Notes under the pieces: generated by a model
The model's input: only the letters and a program-made list of their open reading frames with translations
Databases searched by the model: none
Told to the model about the DNA's origin: nothing
Made by a program: the position numbers and the translations under genes
In this document: piece after piece, positions 55,540 through 64,000 of the stretch
Layout: the number at the start of each line of letters is the position of its first letter
How positions within the stretch are numbered: the stretch's first letter is position 1
Assembly: GCA_029261165.1 (NCBI GenBank)
Contig: JAJDBV010000028.1
Coordinates: 1 to 64,000, forward strand
Length of the DNA stretch: 64,000 bases
Direction of reading: 5' to 3'
From: Nitrospirota bacterium
GTDB lineage: Bacteria; Nitrospirota; Nitrospiria; SBBL01; JAADHI01

Positions 55540-55887
55540 TCAGCCGAAAAAACATGAATATTGATCTTCCCCAACTACATTCAAAAACTCATCAAGTGTT
55601 TTAACTGTAGGGACAGGTTCGTAGGAATGCCACTTTAGGTCTGCTCTTTGCCAATAGACTTTCCATAGTTTCTGCGCCTTAACATATGTGGCTTTAGCGA
55701 CTGGTTGTTCAATTTTATTTGATGGATTATTCCATTGAGGCCGTATTTCAAAAACCTCAACACTTTGATTCTCGATTCGAAAACCAAGGTCAACTTCATT
55801 TCTAATATGAGCAGGTGGCCGATGTTTAGCCATAAATTTTTCAATGGCTTTTTCACACTTTTTAATTTCAAATTCACTTATTGCCAT
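55540..55887 (-). CDS. DUF3024 protein
   Basis: 115 aa. The middle section FEIRPQWNNPSN ... PVAKATYVKAQKLWKVYW ... DLKWHSYEP is the DUF3024 signature. Family function is unknown; length is typical. The ATG lacks an obvious ribosome-binding site. Stand-alone between a recombinase and a regulator gene. Confidence 0.75.
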   Translation of the reverse strand: MAISEFEIKKCEKAIEKFMAKHRPPAHIRNEVDLGFRIENQSVEVFEIRPQWNNPSNKIEQPVAKATYVKAQKLWKVYWQRADLKWHSYEPVPTVKTLDEFLNVVGEDQYSCFFG

Positions 55888-55917
55888 ACGCCACTTTCTC
55901 CGATGATATTTTACACA

Positions 55918-56163
55918 TTACGCTGAGCTAACCCGCCGCCCACAGACGCGACCCAAAGGCCGCAAAGTCTTGTGCAGTCGAGTTGAACAACTTTTTGCGG
56001 AGAACCTATTTAAGATAGACAAATGTGAAATAGTTATTGTTTTCATAATTTCATCGGCAAGACTGGAGATTTTTTTCCTAGAATCAATTTTGGGGAATTG
56101 CAACAAAATGGGCTCTAATTTGTGAGAAAGGATCCGAGCGATTTTCTCTACTTGTTTTTCCAT
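55918..56163 (-). CDS. Small protein behind an Xre regulator
   Basis: 81 aa; starts inside the end of the Xre gene (16-bp overlap). The first ~55 residues are helical (KQVEKIARILSHKLEPILLQF, SSLADEIMKTITISHL). The last ~22 (CSTRLHKTLRPLGRVCGRRVSSA) are basic and unlike the rest, as if the end had been replaced by foreign sequence. Family unknown. Confidence 0.4.
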   Translation of the reverse strand: MEKQVEKIARILSHKLEPILLQFPKIDSRKKISSLADEIMKTITISHLSILNRFSAKSCSTRLHKTLRPLGRVCGRRVSSA

Positions 56164-56534
56164 TCAACCATGCCAAATTTTATGGCAAGAGACCTATTCT
56201 TCTTTGCCCATAGTAAACACCATTCATTGATGCCGAGAAATTCACTATACCCATGCAATATTTCAGGGAGAATTTCCTTTACTTTCCCGGTTTCTATTGC
56301 TCTTAATCGATATTGTGGAACATTAAGTTCTTTTGCTACCTCTTTAATGGTTTTTCCAGTTTTCTCTCTCACTTCTTTGAATGTCTGAGAAATAGATAGC
56401 ATCCGAACCGTTGAATCGATGAGGCCCTTCGATAGAACCTGGTCTGCACCCTGAGGGAAAATGCCTCTCAAGTGCCGAGACATCTCCTCAACTTGATCAT
56501 TTTCTAGTATTTGAGTTTTGCTCGTTATCCTCAT
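56148..56534 (-). CDS. Xre-type helix-turn-helix regulator
   Basis: 128 aa. The HTH region REKTGKTIKEVAKELNVPQYRLRAIETGKVKEI (key residues KTIKEVAKEL and YRLRAIETG) lies near residues 57-90. The last part is Trp/Lys-rich. Probably a regulator or antitoxin of the overlapping downstream gene. Confidence 0.65.
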   Translation of the reverse strand: MRITSKTQILENDQVEEMSRHLRGIFPQGADQVLSKGLIDSTVRMLSISQTFKEVREKTGKTIKEVAKELNVPQYRLRAIETGKVKEILPEILHGYSEFLGINEWCLLWAKKNRSLAIKFGMVEWKNK

Positions 56535-56958
56535 GGAGTCATTCGGATTTGAAATATAACAATTGAGCTAACTCGCCGATCCTGAATTAAACTCGGACTG
56601 TCGAAGGGACCCTGAGCTCGAACTTAGCAAGGATCAGTCAAAATGACAATTAAAAAAAGAAACCTCAAAAACTGAACCTCGTTGTTGATATCGGAAAGAG
56701 CCAACTCGGTCAAAAAGTAAAATCAGTAAATAACCGAAATACATAAAACCGTCCCTAACTGTCGAACCGTTTCTTCCCGAAATACCCCCCTCTTGCTCTG
56801 AAAAATAATTTCGATAACTTGAACCGTTACAACATTATCCTCCTGATATTTTCCTATAGACAGAACAACCTTAAGGTTGTATGATGATGTTGTTAGCCAG
56901 TGCCCATAGTGGCCCCATCTCAGTGCCCTCAGTGGCCTTTCTATAAAAGGAGAAAGAT
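56535..56958. other. Gene-free stretch upstream of hicAB
   Basis: No gene supported. Near its right end are two direct repeats that may regulate hicAB (see 56898). The rest shows nothing recognisable. Confidence 0.5.
56898..56937. promoter_or_regulatory. Direct repeats, candidate hicAB operator
   Basis: CAGTGCCCATAGTGGCC at 56898-56914 and CAGTGCCCTCAGTGGCC at 56921-56937, 23 bp apart, two turns. They lie 22-61 bp before the hicA ATG. The downstream HicB carries an Xre domain and could bind here. Confidence 0.5.
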
Positions 56959-57141
56959 ATGAAGGGCAAGGAGTTGGTCAGGTTATTAAAAGAACATGGG
57001 TGAGCACTTGATCGCGTTTCAGGATCGCATCACATCATGGTCAAAGAAGGCAGGCGTCCTGTTCCGATTCCGGTACATGGAAATAAAGACCTGAATAAAA
57101 GTTTGCTCCATGGGATCTTAAAAGAGGCAGGAATAAAATGA
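56959..57141 (+). pseudogene. hicA: hicA toxin, nonsense codon at position 15
   Basis: From ATG 56959 the frame gives KGKELVRLLKEHG, then TGA at 57001-57003, then ALDRVSGSHHIMVKEG ... LLHGILKEAGIK in the same frame. HicA proteins have Trp or another residue here, so this is a point nonsense change (TGG to TGA would do it). The catalytic His (GSHH) survives. Its stop overlaps the hicB start as ATGA. AAAGGAG precedes the ATG. The toxin is not made unless the stop is read through. Confidence 0.85.
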
Positions 57142-57566
57142 AAGTTATCTATCCATTTCGGATCTGGAAGGAAGAAAAGGATTACCTGGTCCAAGGGTTT
57201 AAGCCATTGGAGAATGTCCTGACCTATGGTGAGAGCATCGAAGATGCCTTAAAAAATGGACGGGAGGCCCTGACTGGAGTTTTAGGAGCCATGTTAGATA
57301 ATGGCCAGCTTATCCCTGAACCCCCAAAAGTGAGAAAGGCAAAAGGTGTCTACGAGATCGAACCGAATCCTTCTGTAGCGATTCCGATCCTCGTGCGCAA
57401 GGCACGTGAAGAGGCGGGGTTGACGCTCGTTGATCTGGCCGAGAAATTGGGCGTGACCTATCAAGCTGTTCAGAAATGGGAACGATCAGGCACTAATCCA
57501 AAAGTGGCAACCCTGAATCGGGTTTTAGAGGCGTTGGGGAAGCGGCTGGAATTGGAAGTGGCATAA
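57138..57566 (+). CDS. hicB: HicB antitoxin with Xre domain
   Basis: 142 aa. The N-terminal HicB fold (YPFRIWKEEKDYLVQGFKPLENVLTYGESIEDALKN...by key residues YLVQGF and SIEDALKNGREAL) is followed by an Xre helix-turn-helix (LTLVDLAEKLGVTYQAVQKWERSG). It would neutralise HicA and repress the operon. It is whole, whereas its toxin is broken. Confidence 0.85.
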   Translation: MKVIYPFRIWKEEKDYLVQGFKPLENVLTYGESIEDALKNGREALTGVLGAMLDNGQLIPEPPKVRKAKGVYEIEPNPSVAIPILVRKAREEAGLTLVDLAEKLGVTYQAVQKWERSGTNPKVATLNRVLEALGKRLELEVA

Positions 57567-57625
57567 TGAAACGATCCATGCCGCCTCCCTTCTCCTCCAG
57601 TGTAGAAATTGTTGACTATCATTAA
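57566..57625 (+). pseudogene. higB: higB toxin remnant (last seven codons)
   Basis: The 19-codon frame begins in the hicB stop and ends VEIVDYH, the usual C-terminus of HigB toxins. The remainder of HigB is deleted. It lies 19 bp before higA, the normal higB-higA spacing. The deletion joined this tail to the hicB end. Confidence 0.65.
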
Positions 57626-57644
57626 AAACCACCTGGAGTAACGA

Positions 57645-57956
57645 ATGGTTAGGATACCGACAAATAGAGCGCCAACCCATCCTGGGGAAATGCTTCTTGA
57701 AGAGTTCTTAACCCCAATGGGGATCACTCAGAAGCAGCTCTCAAAGGAGATCCGTGTCCCCTACCAGCGGATCAATGAGATTGTGAATCAACGAAGGGGT
57801 GTTACCCCTGCAACAGCGCTAAGGCTCTCGAAGTTTTTTGGCACTTCGGAAGGTTTCTGGATGAACCTCCAGCTTCGCTGGGATTTATACAGAGCCAGCC
57901 GTTCCGAGGCCAATGCATTAGCAACCATTCGGCCCTACCGTTTGAAAGCATCGTAA
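57645..57956 (+). CDS. higA: HigA-family antitoxin
   Basis: 103 aa. The start APTHPGEMLLEEFLTPMGITQKQLSKEIRV and the segment NEIVNQRRGVTPATALRLSKFFGTSEGFWMNLQ (key residues PGEMLLEEF and GVTPATALRLS) are diagnostic of HigA/VapI-type antitoxins. It has GGAG in CACCTGGAGTAACG before the ATG. Its toxin gene is reduced to a remnant just upstream. Confidence 0.85.
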   Translation: MVRIPTNRAPTHPGEMLLEEFLTPMGITQKQLSKEIRVPYQRINEIVNQRRGVTPATALRLSKFFGTSEGFWMNLQLRWDLYRASRSEANALATIRPYRLKAS

Positions 57957-58018
57957 GCCGCGCATCAGTATTGAGAATATAACTTCCCCTTACCCCCTCC
58001 CAACACATCGGCATTATT

Positions 58019-58237
58019 TTAGGAAGCCCACTTCATATTTAATTTGCGGTTGTGAACAGCGCAATCACGAAGATAAAGATTGATCAGGCTCTGATAAGGA
58101 ATACCAGTACTTTCTGCCATAGACTTGAAATAAGAAACGGTGTCAATGTCCAACCGCATCGTTACAGGTTGCTTGAGCTGTTTGATGTAGGGGTTTTTTC
58201 GGCCTTTCATTTTTGAAAAATCATAATGGTCTCTCAT
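58019..58237 (-). CDS. brnA: BrnA-type antitoxin
   Basis: 72 aa. The region VTMRLDIDTVSYFKSMAESTGIPYQSLINLYLRD (key residues TMRLDIDTV and GIPYQSLINLYL) is a ribbon-helix-helix of the BrnA/CopG type. It overlaps the toxin gene upstream by 4 bp. It would neutralise BrnT and repress the pair. Confidence 0.8.
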   Translation of the reverse strand: MRDHYDFSKMKGRKNPYIKQLKQPVTMRLDIDTVSYFKSMAESTGIPYQSLINLYLRDCAVHNRKLNMKWAS

Positions 58238-58542
58238 TTTTTTAACCTCCGATATTCACGTTCCTCATCCTTATCCGCTTTCCTTGCTGAAATAACTCTA
58301 ATAACTGTCTCACTCTTCCGGAAGCAGTGGCATACAACGAGGACCCGTAACCTGAAACTCATTCCAAATAGAATGAAGCGGTCTTCATCATCCGAATGGT
58401 CCGGGTCGAAGAATTGGACTGCGTTCTCATCATGGAACACTGCACGCGCCTCATCAAAAGAAACACCATGTTTTTTGATGTTACTCTTCTCTTTCTTACG
58501 ATCCCATTCAAACCGCAACTCAGACATATTTACATTGTACAT
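58234..58542 (-). CDS. brnT: BrnT-type RNase toxin
   Basis: 102 aa. FEWDRKKEKSNIKKHGVSFDEARAVFHD and the later RVISARKADKDEEREYRR (key residues FEWDRKKEKSN and ISARKADKDEERE) are the BrnT signature. Start may be the ATG at 58542 or the one at 58527 (MSELRFEW); neither has a clear ribosome-binding site. Complete and paired with BrnA. Confidence 0.85.
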   Translation of the reverse strand: MYNVNMSELRFEWDRKKEKSNIKKHGVSFDEARAVFHDENAVQFFDPDHSDDEDRFILFGMSFRLRVLVVCHCFRKSETVIRVISARKADKDEEREYRRLKK

Positions 58543-58686
58543 ATGATATAGAAATTGATCAAGAGGCTTTTTGCAGTCAAATAAGAACTGCTCGTGCCAA
58601 CGAATGGAACTGTCCCGCTGTTTGGTAGCGCTCTAGCAAATTTGGATCTTCGATTGAACCGTGGATCGGGTGCAATGCATTGATAC

Positions 58687-59028
58687 TTATGTTCTCTTCC
58701 TCTTTGCACGTAGGGACGCATCAAAACCCTTCTGTGCCCAAAAAGTTAAATCCTCTGAGTTGTCGATGGATTCTTCAGGGGCCATGTAATAAGACATGAA
58801 GCATTTCTTGCCATTTTTTATATAAGAAAATCGAGTCAAACCCCTTTGCTCGAATATTTCTCTACTTTTCTTATCTGCCTTAATATAAAGCGTGTCATCC
58901 ACAACTATCGCTGAAATGAGGCCATTGAGATAAATTCCATGCCCTCCAAACATAGCTTTGGCTCTTACAGTACCGAAGCCTTCCAACATTTCCAATAAGT
59001 ATGAAACAAATTCGTCAGACCTACCCAT
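58687..59028 (-). CDS. TfoX/Sxy N-terminal-domain protein
   Basis: 113 aa. RAKAMFGGHGIYLNGLISAIVVDDTLYIK and GKKCFMSYYMAPEESID (key residues AMFGGHGIYL and MSYYMAPEE) fit the TfoX N-terminal domain. It lacks the C-terminal domain of full-length TfoX. In some bacteria TfoX regulates competence; stand-alone domains have no clear role. Confidence 0.75.
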   Translation of the reverse strand: MGRSDEFVSYLLEMLEGFGTVRAKAMFGGHGIYLNGLISAIVVDDTLYIKADKKSREIFEQRGLTRFSYIKNGKKCFMSYYMAPEESIDNSEDLTFWAQKGFDASLRAKRKRT

Positions 59029-59032
59029 GAAA

Positions 59033-59737
59033 TTATTCCGTCTCTACCCGCTCCCAACACATCGGCCCATCGTTCTGTGGTGAATTGACTGCTTTTGAAA
59101 CCGGATAATAGACCATCTCATGATCGGGATAGGGGAAAAATCCCCTGGCCACCTCATCCAGAGGAACACCCGGATCCAGCCAGGGATCGATTCCCTCCGG
59201 CCTTAAAATCACCGGCATTCGATTATGCACCTTCTTTAAGAGCGGATTGGCCCATGTCGTCAAGATCGTATAAGACCGAAGCGGCCGCCCTTCGGCATCC
59301 CGCCATTCATCCCAAAGCCCCGCAAAAGCAAAGGGAGCTTCTGATTTCATCATAATCCGCATCGGTGTCTTTGACTTTCCATCCTCTGATTTTTGCCACT
59401 CATAAAACCCGTCCGCCGGAACCAGACAACGCCGCTTGTTCACCAGGCGACGAAAGGAGGGCTTCTCATCGACCGTCTCACACCGGGCATTGATCATCTT
59501 GTTTCCGATCTTCATATCCTTGGCCCAGGAAGGAATCAAGCCCCACCGATAAAGATCCAGCACGCGGGTCCCTTCTACATTAAGAATGACCGGAGCGAGC
59601 TGAGACGGAGCAATGTTATAACCTCTTCCTGCCGGGGAAGCAGGCTGATCTGAACCGTGACCAAGACCTAAAGAAGACACACCAAAAAAAGAGAGGATTG
59701 TTTTAAGGGAGTTTGTTTGAGAATAGCGACCGCACAT
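59033..59737 (-). CDS. SRAP/HMCES-type abasic-site protein
   Basis: 234 aa. Met is followed by the catalytic Cys2 (MCGRYSQ). YNIAPSQ, LIPSWAK, NARCETV, CLVPADGFYEW and VHNRMPVIL are the conserved motifs of SOS-response-associated peptidases (YedK/HMCES). The family forms a protein-DNA crosslink at abasic sites in single-stranded DNA, a useful function during conjugative entry. The frame is whole. It ends 4 bp before the TfoX-like gene. Confidence 0.9.
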   Translation of the reverse strand: MCGRYSQTNSLKTILSFFGVSSLGLGHGSDQPASPAGRGYNIAPSQLAPVILNVEGTRVLDLYRWGLIPSWAKDMKIGNKMINARCETVDEKPSFRRLVNKRRCLVPADGFYEWQKSEDGKSKTPMRIMMKSEAPFAFAGLWDEWRDAEGRPLRSYTILTTWANPLLKKVHNRMPVILRPEGIDPWLDPGVPLDEVARGFFPYPDHEMVYYPVSKAVNSPQNDGPMCWERVETE

Positions 59738-59757
59738 GTGGTTTGCTTTGCTCTCCA

Positions 59758-59930
59758 GAATCTACTACGAATGCCTCATGCATTCAATGGACACGATTTT
59801 CCAGAACATTTCTCTCTCACCGTATAGACACATACGCCTCCGCTCAAAACAACCTGGAAAATTCCGTCCCTCAAACACCTTAGTCGCTCTCGCTACGATT
59901 CAACTTTTATATGATTAAAATCCCAACAGA
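59758..59930. repeat. Dispersed repeat family A, partial copy
   Basis: AGAATCTACTACGAATGCC through TCTCTCTCACCGTATAGACA matches the start of copies 1 and 2; the continuation (ACGCCTCCGCTCAAAACAAC to CTCTCGCTACGATTCAAC) matches the copy at 63182. Confidence 0.65.
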
Positions 59931-59987
59931 GACCATATATGAACCTCTAGCCCTGAACCAAAATCAATGCAGTCTAAACCGAGGAGT

Positions 59988-60395
59988 CTAAACCGATAGA
60001 TATTCATCGAGGAATTTCCGTGGCTTAATAACTGTAATCCCCCTAAACCCGGACACCGCTAACAATTGTTTGTCCCCACTGATGATCCATTGACATTTAC
60101 AGGAAATCGCACATGCTAGAAACTTGTCATCATCAGGATCTTTGCAGACAGGTTCAGATAAAGAAGGGGCCGAAACGATTTCTGCTCTGATGGTCAATAA
60201 GTCCAGGATTGGTTGAATATTAATAGACGGGAAATCACCGGACAATTCTTCTCCGACCCGTTGGTATTCCTCAAGGATTTCCGGAGAGACATTTAATTTT
60301 ACTTTTCCATCTCGCCATGCTTCAAGGATTTGATAAGGAGGACCGGCAAAGAAAACACCAGAGATCAAAACATTAGTGTCGAGGATGATCCTCAC
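59988..60395 (-). CDS. PIN-domain toxin (VapC-like)
   Basis: 135 aa. Acidic residues of the PIN fold appear as ILDTNVLISG (Asp6), E in EEYQRVGEEL, DPDDDKFLACAI and SGDKQLL. This subgroup (putative toxin, PIN family) is paired with AbrB-type antitoxins, as here; the two genes overlap by 4 bp. It would be an RNase. Confidence 0.85.
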   Translation of the reverse strand: MRIILDTNVLISGVFFAGPPYQILEAWRDGKVKLNVSPEILEEYQRVGEELSGDFPSINIQPILDLLTIRAEIVSAPSLSEPVCKDPDDDKFLACAISCKCQWIISGDKQLLAVSGFRGITVIKPRKFLDEYLSV

Positions 60396-60655
60396 TTCCG
60401 ATTTCTCACCTTAGCAATTGCCGCGGTGATATCCGACTTTTTCAATCCTGCTTTTTTGGCTTGTTTTCGTGCATCGGCAAGTAACTGATCGAACTCTTTC
60501 ATGGATGGAGGGGAAATTGCTTTTAGGATCACAACATCATTATCCCCCACGACCACAAATTGAGCCCCGGTTTTTAACTTCAGCCGCTTACGGATATTCT
60601 CCGGGATAACCACTTGCCCTTTAGAGGACATCTTTGTTGTCGCTAAATCTGACAT
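60392..60655 (-). CDS. AbrB/MazE-like antitoxin
   Basis: ATG at 60655 follows AGGAG. The ~87-aa product has the swapped-hairpin AbrB domain at its front (TTKMSSKGQVVIPENIRKRLKLKTG, key residues SKGQVVIPENIRK). A C-terminal helical tail (KEFDQLLADARKQAKKAG) would bind the toxin. An extended frame upstream lacks a ribosome-binding site. Confidence 0.85.
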   Translation of the reverse strand: MSDLATTKMSSKGQVVIPENIRKRLKLKTGAQFVVVGDNDVVILKAISPPSMKEFDQLLADARKQAKKAGLKKSDITAAIAKVRNRK

Positions 60656-60678
60656 CGCATCGCTCCTGTCATTAAAGC

Positions 60679-60721
60679 ATCTTACTAGTAAGATTATAGT
60701 ATAGAAGCGAGGACTTAGCAA
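60679..60721 (-). promoter_or_regulatory. Antitoxin promoter and palindromic operator
   Basis: On the minus strand TTGCTA (60716-60721), a 17-bp spacer and TATAAT (60693-60698). ATCTTACTAGTAAGAT (60679-60694) is a perfect 16-bp palindrome at the -10/start region, placed for AbrB autorepression. Confidence 0.75.
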
Positions 60722-60838
60722 GAAAGAAAAGAACTCGCTATGTGTAGTCAATCCTTCAACTACCGACAAATACCGGCCTTGTGGCCTCTGTTTTGGATTG
60801 CCGCTGTCCTAGGGAAGAGATTGTGGGGCCACGCCCCC

Positions 60839-60982
60839 TCACAGCGTTTTTTTCAAAACAGTCGAGGGCTTGAACCTGATTGATTTTGATGCCTTGATCT
60901 TAATCGTCTCGCCCGTCTGAGGGTTACGGCCCTTCCGGGCTTTCCGCTTTGTTAAAGTAAACGTCCCAAATCCAGGATAACT
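60839..60982 (-). pseudogene. HU-family DNA-binding protein, C-terminal part
   Basis: Minus-strand frame [23 protein letters not shown], then the beta-arm and C-terminal helix, ending VLKKTL and TGA at 60839-60841. The N-terminal part of the same gene is at 63000-63147, on the other side of a 2-kb IS element. The bases 60979-60982 (AACT) are the duplicated target. Confidence 0.85.
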
Positions 60983-61092
60983 AGTCGTCCCTGAAAAACA
61001 TATAACATATTGATATTATTGCTTTATATATTCAACAAGGTGTGTCATAATCACCAGGAATTGGCCTAAAACCTTCAAAAAGGTGGTGATTT

Positions 61093-62469
<1,377 letters not shown>

Positions 62470-62492
62470 TCAGCTGAAAAAGGAGGACTGAC

Positions 62493-63023
62493 ATGAAAAA
62501 AGAAGACACTGAATTTGATTTTGAAAAGGCCCTTAAGGCCATACAAAGCGGACAACCGCTCCTCGGGAAAGAGGGCATACTCACACCGCTGATCAGGGAT
62601 CTAACGGAAGCAGCACTTGAAGGAGAAATCGATTCCCACCTTGGACAAGAGATTGCGGCGAACCGTCGTAATGGGAAGAGTAAAAAGACAATCAAGGCGC
62701 TTAATGGTAATTTTGAGCTGAACACCCCTCGAGATCGGACCGGGACCTTTTCTCCTAAATTGGTCAAGAAACACCAAACCACACTCAGTGACGAGATTGA
62801 GCAGAAAATAATTGCCCTCTATGGGTTTGGGATGAGCTACAAGGACATCTCCAGCCATCTTCAGGAGATGTACGGGCTGGAGATCTCAAGCGGGACACTG
62901 GCCGCCGTGACCGACAAAATCCTTCACACCGTCCGGCAGTGGCAAGCTCGTCCATTGAAATCAGGGCCTCGCTTAACTTCGGCTTTTTCAGGGACGACTA
63001 ACTACACCGGCCTTCCTTCTTGA
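62493..63023 (+). pseudogene. IS256-family transposase, N-terminal fragment
   Basis: ATG at 62493 follows AAAAAGGAGGACTGAC. The frame gives LLGKEGILTPLIRDLTEAALEGEIDSHLGQ ... GNFELNTPRDR ... LYGFGMSYKDISSHLQEMYG (key residues LTEAALEGEID and GMSYKDISSHL), the conserved front of IS256/mutator transposases. It leaves homology after about residue 157 (QARPLKS) and reads through IS5 and HU sequence to 63023. The DDE core is absent. Confidence 0.85.
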
Positions 63024-63147
63024 CTGTTTTCCGAATCGTCTCAAAGGTCTCTTTAAGAATCGCATCAACCTGCTTTTTACTTACTTCTGTTTTCGTACTT
63101 TTAGAAACAGATTTTGAAATCTTCTCGAGTAGAGTGGCTTTGGTCAT
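63000..63147 (-). pseudogene. HU-family DNA-binding protein, N-terminal part
   Basis: Minus-strand ATG at 63147 follows AGGAG. The frame TKATLLEKISKSVSK ... VDAILKETFETIRKTVKKEGR is the HU N-terminal helical half. It breaks at the IS5 right end. With the C-terminal part it totals 288 bp after removal of the element and one 4-bp repeat. Confidence 0.85.
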
Positions 63148-63165
63148 GTGGGTTTCTCCTATTAT

Positions 63166-63515
63166 TATGTAACGGTTGAATCTACTGCGAGTGCCTCATG
63201 CACTCAATAGAAATGATTTTCCTGAACATTTCTCACTCACCGTATAGACACATACGCCTCCGTTCAAAACAACCTATAAAACCCCGTCCCTCAAGCACCT
63301 TAGTCACTCTCGCTACGATCCTATATTTTGCAGGTGCTTACCCGGCTTTTCCTCCATGCCATCGTTTTTGCGGTGCTCATAATCCTCACGTATAGACCCG
63401 CACGCTGCTATTTCTCCGCTCCTCGTGCCCTGCCCTGAAGAAAATTTTACTTAAGCGGAATATTTAAAAACGGCATTTTTCAAGCACTCAAGAACTGAGG
63501 ATTGATCTTACAAGT
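63166..63515. repeat. Dispersed repeat family A, second long copy
   Basis: Starts TGTAACGGTTGAATCTACTG. It shares its front with the copies at 4171, 40857 and 59758, and its rear (CTCTCGCTACGATCCTATAT through GGATTGATCTTAC) with 41130-41345. It lies just beyond the HU start. Confidence 0.65.
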
Positions 63516-63543
63516 CAACAATTTTGAGGATTTCGATAAGAAA

Positions 63544-64000
63544 TCAATGGCCGAGTAGAATGTCATCAAGTCGGCGTTCAGCATCCTCGTAGCCTGGCAT
63601 TACAGGTACATGAGCATGGGCATACTCCTCTGCCGTAACGGCATCGGCGAGTTGGTCAATGTCTGAATACTCTACAACAACTCTTGCAAAGTCTGAGTCG
63701 CTAGAGTCCGGCGTAAGACCAAGAAGGGAAGGCATTTGCAAAGGGAGCGCGCATCCCGAGAGAACTCGTTGTTTCAACGCTTCAACTTGAACGTCCTGGT
63801 CTGGTAGATGACGTGCTTGGCTTCTGATTGCCTGGCACGCATGACGTAGTACCCTCCTCGTTGTAGTGCGATGACCTAAAACGAAAAAAGTGATATCTTC
63901 ATGGCTAAAGGCGTATTCGCATCGCACCTTTTCGATGGCAGCGATTTCTTTCCTTGACGGCCGGATTTCCTTTAGCAGAGAAGCTGCCCATTGAGGCGTT
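63544..64000 (-). CDS. Hypothetical protein, 5' end beyond the window
   Basis: The leftward frame is open through the right edge of the window (it reads QWAASLLKEIRPSRKEI before any start), so the true start probably lies outside. A GTG at 63927 is possible but has no ribosome-binding site. The visible ~151 residues are helical and acidic, with an Arg/His-rich part (GHRTTTRRVLRHACQA). No family recognised. Confidence 0.5.
   Translation of the reverse strand, partial: TPQWAASLLKEIRPSRKEIAAIEKVRCEYAFSHEDITFFVLGHRTTTRRVLRHACQAIRSQARHLPDQDVQVEALKQRVLSGCALPLQMPSLLGLTPDSSDSDFARVVVEYSDIDQLADAVTAEEYAHAHVPVMPGYEDAERRLDDILLGH

Noticed and set aside
55918-55975. attC-like site after the Xre-linked gene (GAGCTAACCCGCCG)
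   Set aside because: No matching GTTAG-type end or internal stem could be found. Only the left core resembles attC.
60815-60845. GGGGC-CAC-GCCCC hairpin as HU terminator
   Set aside because: The hairpin is real but lacks a T-run on the minus strand, so termination is not supported.
63198-63395. Small coding genes shared by the repeat A copies (also 59736-59918)
   Set aside because: The frames differ in length and start between copies, and other copies are interrupted. The similarity is explained by the DNA repeat.

Overview
This window looks like part of a conjugative plasmid or chromid of a Gram-negative bacterium. The evidence is a ParA/ParB partition operon, an iteron origin with its initiator, a type IV secretion (T4SS) operon, several Sec signal peptides and lipoboxes, and five toxin-antitoxin loci or remnants of them. 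Coding is mostly mid-GC with frequent TTG/GTG starts. Secreted YD-repeat, kelch and IPT proteins are familiar from Nitrospirota and related environmental lineages, but nothing here fixes the taxon. No rRNA or tRNA genes and no CRISPR array were seen.

Layout. 1-4168 is the plasmid backbone: three copies of an 18-20 bp palindrome (candidate centromere), parA-parB, an array of 21-22 bp-spaced iterons, and a replication initiator. 4169-11099 is an accessory hotspot made of separately acquired units: a low-GC three-gene unit with a TIGR04255-type protein, a GC-rich type ISP-like restriction-modification protein, and a cyclase-like singleton. They are separated by a ~57 bp repeat (three copies) and by two attC-like sequences. 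11100-23948 is a surface and toxin region: a 2447-aa secreted Rhs protein with a distinct C-terminal tip, a possible exported immunity protein, a truncated Rhs copy cut by an IS3-family element, and two more secreted repeat proteins.

24094-37872 starts with a recD2 pseudogene and a gene-free region, then carries the transfer operon. Two winged-helix/replication-relaxation-like proteins and a second ParB precede a coupling ATPase and VirB2/B3/B4/B5/B6/B8/B9/B10-like components. virB8 is split in two. No relaxase or VirB11 is visible. A 987-aa lipoprotein ends this block.

40858-54470 holds a CHASE-PAS hybrid histidine kinase, a diguanylate cyclase remnant, a leftward set of exported proteins (LA_2272-like repeat protein, lipoproteins, a DRGH nuclease with a small exported partner, two tandem paralogues), and a c-type cytochrome locus behind a near-perfect promoter that predicts a leaderless mRNA. 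54471-64000 has a tyrosine recombinase, a DUF3024 gene, a run of toxin-antitoxin loci (hicA dead and higB deleted with both antitoxins intact; brnTA and PIN/AbrB complete), a TfoX-like gene and an SRAP gene. It also has an HU gene split by an IS5-family element that contains a truncated IS256-family element.

Related non-coding repeats occur at 4171, 10855, 40857, 59758 and 63166, and a second pair lies at 48576 and 54131. Together they give the molecule a mosaic structure.
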